Positions 47,950 through 49,373 of a DNA stretch of 49,373 nt are shown here, piece after piece. A program made the position numbers and the translations under genes. Below the pieces are notes generated by a model. It ran no database searches. It saw only the letters and a list, made by a program, of their open reading frames with translations, and was not told the origin of the DNA. Source of the DNA: Rubrivivax sp. (GTDB lineage Bacteria > Pseudomonadota > Gammaproteobacteria > Burkholderiales > Burkholderiaceae_C); the NCBI GenBank assembly GCA_018780805.1, contig JADMJD010000078.1, positions 1-49,373 on the forward strand, in the 5' to 3' direction. How positions within the stretch are numbered: the first letter of the stretch is position 1; the number at the start of each line of letters is the position of its first letter.

Positions 47950-49161
47950 ATGGACGCCTACCTCATCGACTGGGCCAACCTGCTGCTGCGCTGGGCGCAC
48001 GTGATCACGGCCATCGCCTGGATCGGCTCGTCGTTCTACTTCGTGATGCTGGACAACAGCCTCAGCCCCACGCCGCACGACGACCTGAAGGCCAAGGGCG
48101 TGGACGGCGAGCTCTGGGCCGTGCACGGCGGCGGGTTCTACCACTCGAACAAGTACATGGTGGCGCCACGCTGGTTGCCGATCCCGCAGAACCTGCACTG
48201 GAGCTACTGGGAGAGTTATTCCACCTGGCTGACGGGTTTTGCGCTGTTCACGGTCTCGTACCTGTTCCACGCCAGCAGCTTCCTGATCGACAAGACGGTG
48301 TTCGACTGGTCACCCGCCGCCGCCATTGCCGCGGCCCTGGGCTTCTTGGCGGCGTTCTGGTTGATCTACGACGGCATCTGCCGCACGCTGGGCCAGGGTG
48401 CGAAGGGCGACCTGATCGTCGGCGGTTCGGTGCTGGTGTTCGTCGTCTTTGCGTCCTGGCTGGCCTGCCAGCTGTTTGCCGGCCGCGCGGCGTTTCTGCT
48501 GGTCGGCGCGATGCTGGCCACGGCGATGAGTGCCAACGTGTTCTTCTGGATCATCCCCGGCCAGCGCCAGGTGATCGCCTCGCTGCGCGCCGGCGAGAAC
48601 CCCGATCCGGTGCACGGCCGGCGCGGCAAACAACGCAGCGTGCACAACACCTACTTCACGCTGCCGGTCATCATCGCGATGCTGTCCAACCACTACGGTT
48701 GGCTCTACCAAGGCCCCCACAACTGGGCCGTGCTGGTGCTGCTGATGGCCGCGGGCGCGCTGATCCGCCACAGCTTCGTGGCCCGCCACAAGGCCCATGT
48801 GCAAGGCCGGCGTGCACCCTGGGAGCATGCGGTGGTGGGTGTGGCGCTGCTGATCGGTCTGGCCATCTGGCTCGCGCCCCCTCCCCCCTCGGCCGAAGCA
48901 CAGGCCGCCGCCGCGCGGCCCGTGGCCTGGGCCGAGGTACAGGCGGTGGTGGAACAACGTTGCCTGATCTGCCACAACGCCCAGGTGCAGCAGAAAAACG
49001 TCGCGCTGCACACGCCCGCGCTGGTGCAGCAACACGCGCAGCAGGTCTACCAGCAGGTGGTGCTGCTCAAGCTGATGCCGATGAACAACGCCACCGGCAT
49101 CACCGAGGCCGAGCGTGCGTTGCTGAAGCGCTGGTACGAGAGTGGCGCGCCGGTGCGCTGA
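47950..49161 (+). CDS. puuD: Membrane urate oxidase PuuD with cytochrome c domain
   Basis: A 403-residue inner-membrane protein that oxidises urate to 5-hydroxyisourate. About eight hydrophobic helices fill residues 10-310, with many His and Trp residues (HVITAIAWIGSSFYFVMLDN, HGGGFYHSNKY, WSYWESYSTWLTGF) characteristic of PuuD. After a Pro/Ala linker (about 305-325) a soluble cytochrome c-like domain carries the haem site CLICH (Cys338, Cys341, His342), which can pass electrons to the respiratory chain without releasing peroxide. This differs from soluble uricase and FAD-dependent HpxO. The ATG follows uraH closely. No xanthine dehydrogenase gene lies within the window. Confidence 0.92.
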   Translation: MDAYLIDWANLLLRWAHVITAIAWIGSSFYFVMLDNSLSPTPHDDLKAKGVDGELWAVHGGGFYHSNKYMVAPRWLPIPQNLHWSYWESYSTWLTGFALFTVSYLFHASSFLIDKTVFDWSPAAAIAAALGFLAAFWLIYDGICRTLGQGAKGDLIVGGSVLVFVVFASWLACQLFAGRAAFLLVGAMLATAMSANVFFWIIPGQRQVIASLRAGENPDPVHGRRGKQRSVHNTYFTLPVIIAMLSNHYGWLYQGPHNWAVLVLLMAAGALIRHSFVARHKAHVQGRRAPWEHAVVGVALLIGLAIWLAPPPPSAEAQAAAARPVAWAEVQAVVEQRCLICHNAQVQQKNVALHTPALVQQHAQQVYQQVVLLKLMPMNNATGITEAERALLKRWYESGAPVR

Positions 49162-49239
49162 GGTGGGGGCGATGTTGGCCTCGTGCCCGTTGCGGCTGTT
49201 CGTGGTCGTGACATCCAATCGCTTGCGTGGACCGCGCGC

Positions 49240-49373
49240 CCGGCCGGTGGCGGGGCCGGTGAACCGGGCTGAACCCGCGGTCCGGCCTGTGGCCGGACTG
49301 CTCTGCGCTGCTCGCCCGCACGGCCCCGGCGCTGAACTCGCGGCGTTCGCTGCGCTCACTCTGCTCAGACAAA
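49240..49373. repeat. Non-coding hairpin-rich sequence at the window end
   Basis: The 212 bases after puuD (49162-49373) hold no convincing gene. GTCCGGCC (49280-49287) and GGCCGGAC (49291-49298) pair perfectly around TGT, and smaller CCGG-rich palindromes flank it. The last 60 bases resemble low-complexity GC repeats (CGGCGTTCGCTGCGCTCACT) of the sort scattered between genes in this order. The element may continue beyond the window. Confidence 0.45.

Noticed and set aside
49100-49372. Minus-strand 90-codon frame at the window end (begins MSEQSERSERREF)
   Set aside because: It runs through the hairpin-rich intergenic repeat and back into the end of puuD; the Ser/Glu/Arg pattern comes from low-complexity GC repeats.

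Overview
The window is a very G+C-rich, gene-dense chromosomal segment with short intergenic gaps, many 1-8 nt gene overlaps and frequent GTG/TTG starts. Gene content (a PEP-CTERM protein, an ECF sigma factor of the type that accompanies Pkn2-like Ser/Thr kinases, a PuuD/UraH/UraD/PuuE urate route, and intergenic hairpin repeats) points to a betaproteobacterium of the order Burkholderiales, probably near Sphaerotilaceae/Comamonadaceae. No rRNA, tRNA, CRISPR array, IS element or prophage was seen, and no internal stretch over 300 bases lacks a gene.

Layout. (1) 1-6687: a hairpin repeat, a Crp/Fnr regulator and an unknown lipoprotein on +, facing a three-gene minus-strand cluster: class III nucleotidyl cyclase-TolB-TPR protein, PAP2/haloperoxidase-fold phosphatase and subtilase-like peptidase, none with a visible signal peptide. 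(2) 6880-11924: minus-strand run of a periplasmic binding protein, ECF sigma factor, anti-sigma factor, AmpG-like muropeptide permease and M48 metalloprotease. (3) 12036-25450: a thioredoxin, then five consecutive family-5 ABC substrate-binding proteins, each joined to the next by a 4-nt stop/start overlap, divergent from one set of two permeases and one double ATPase. (4) 25462-27571: a type II restriction-modification pair of lower G+C. (5) 27663-35720: an alpha/beta hydrolase-LuxR fusion, a PEP-CTERM protein preceded by two palindromes 41 bp apart, a hybrid histidine kinase, a metzincin protease and a TonB-dependent receptor. (6) 35748-43473: an ECF sigma factor, two tandem Ser/Thr kinases and two small lipoproteins. 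(7) 43490-49161: a urate-degradation locus with divergent arms: puuE, a UraD-allantoate amidohydrolase fusion and an M20 peptidase on minus; uraH and puuD on plus.

How the parts may work together. The five binding proteins probably feed one membrane complex, so one importer would sample several ligands; inner and outer copies fall into two sequence subtypes. The double-ATPase gene takes its ribosome-binding site from one arm of a hairpin repeat whose 15-base loop also occurs at the window start. The kinases probably belong with the neighbouring ECF factor. The urate locus encodes urate to allantoate and the first step of allantoate breakdown. The least explained pieces are the five-fold binding-protein array, the cyclase/PAP2/subtilase module, and the hydrolase-LuxR gene with its candidate operators.
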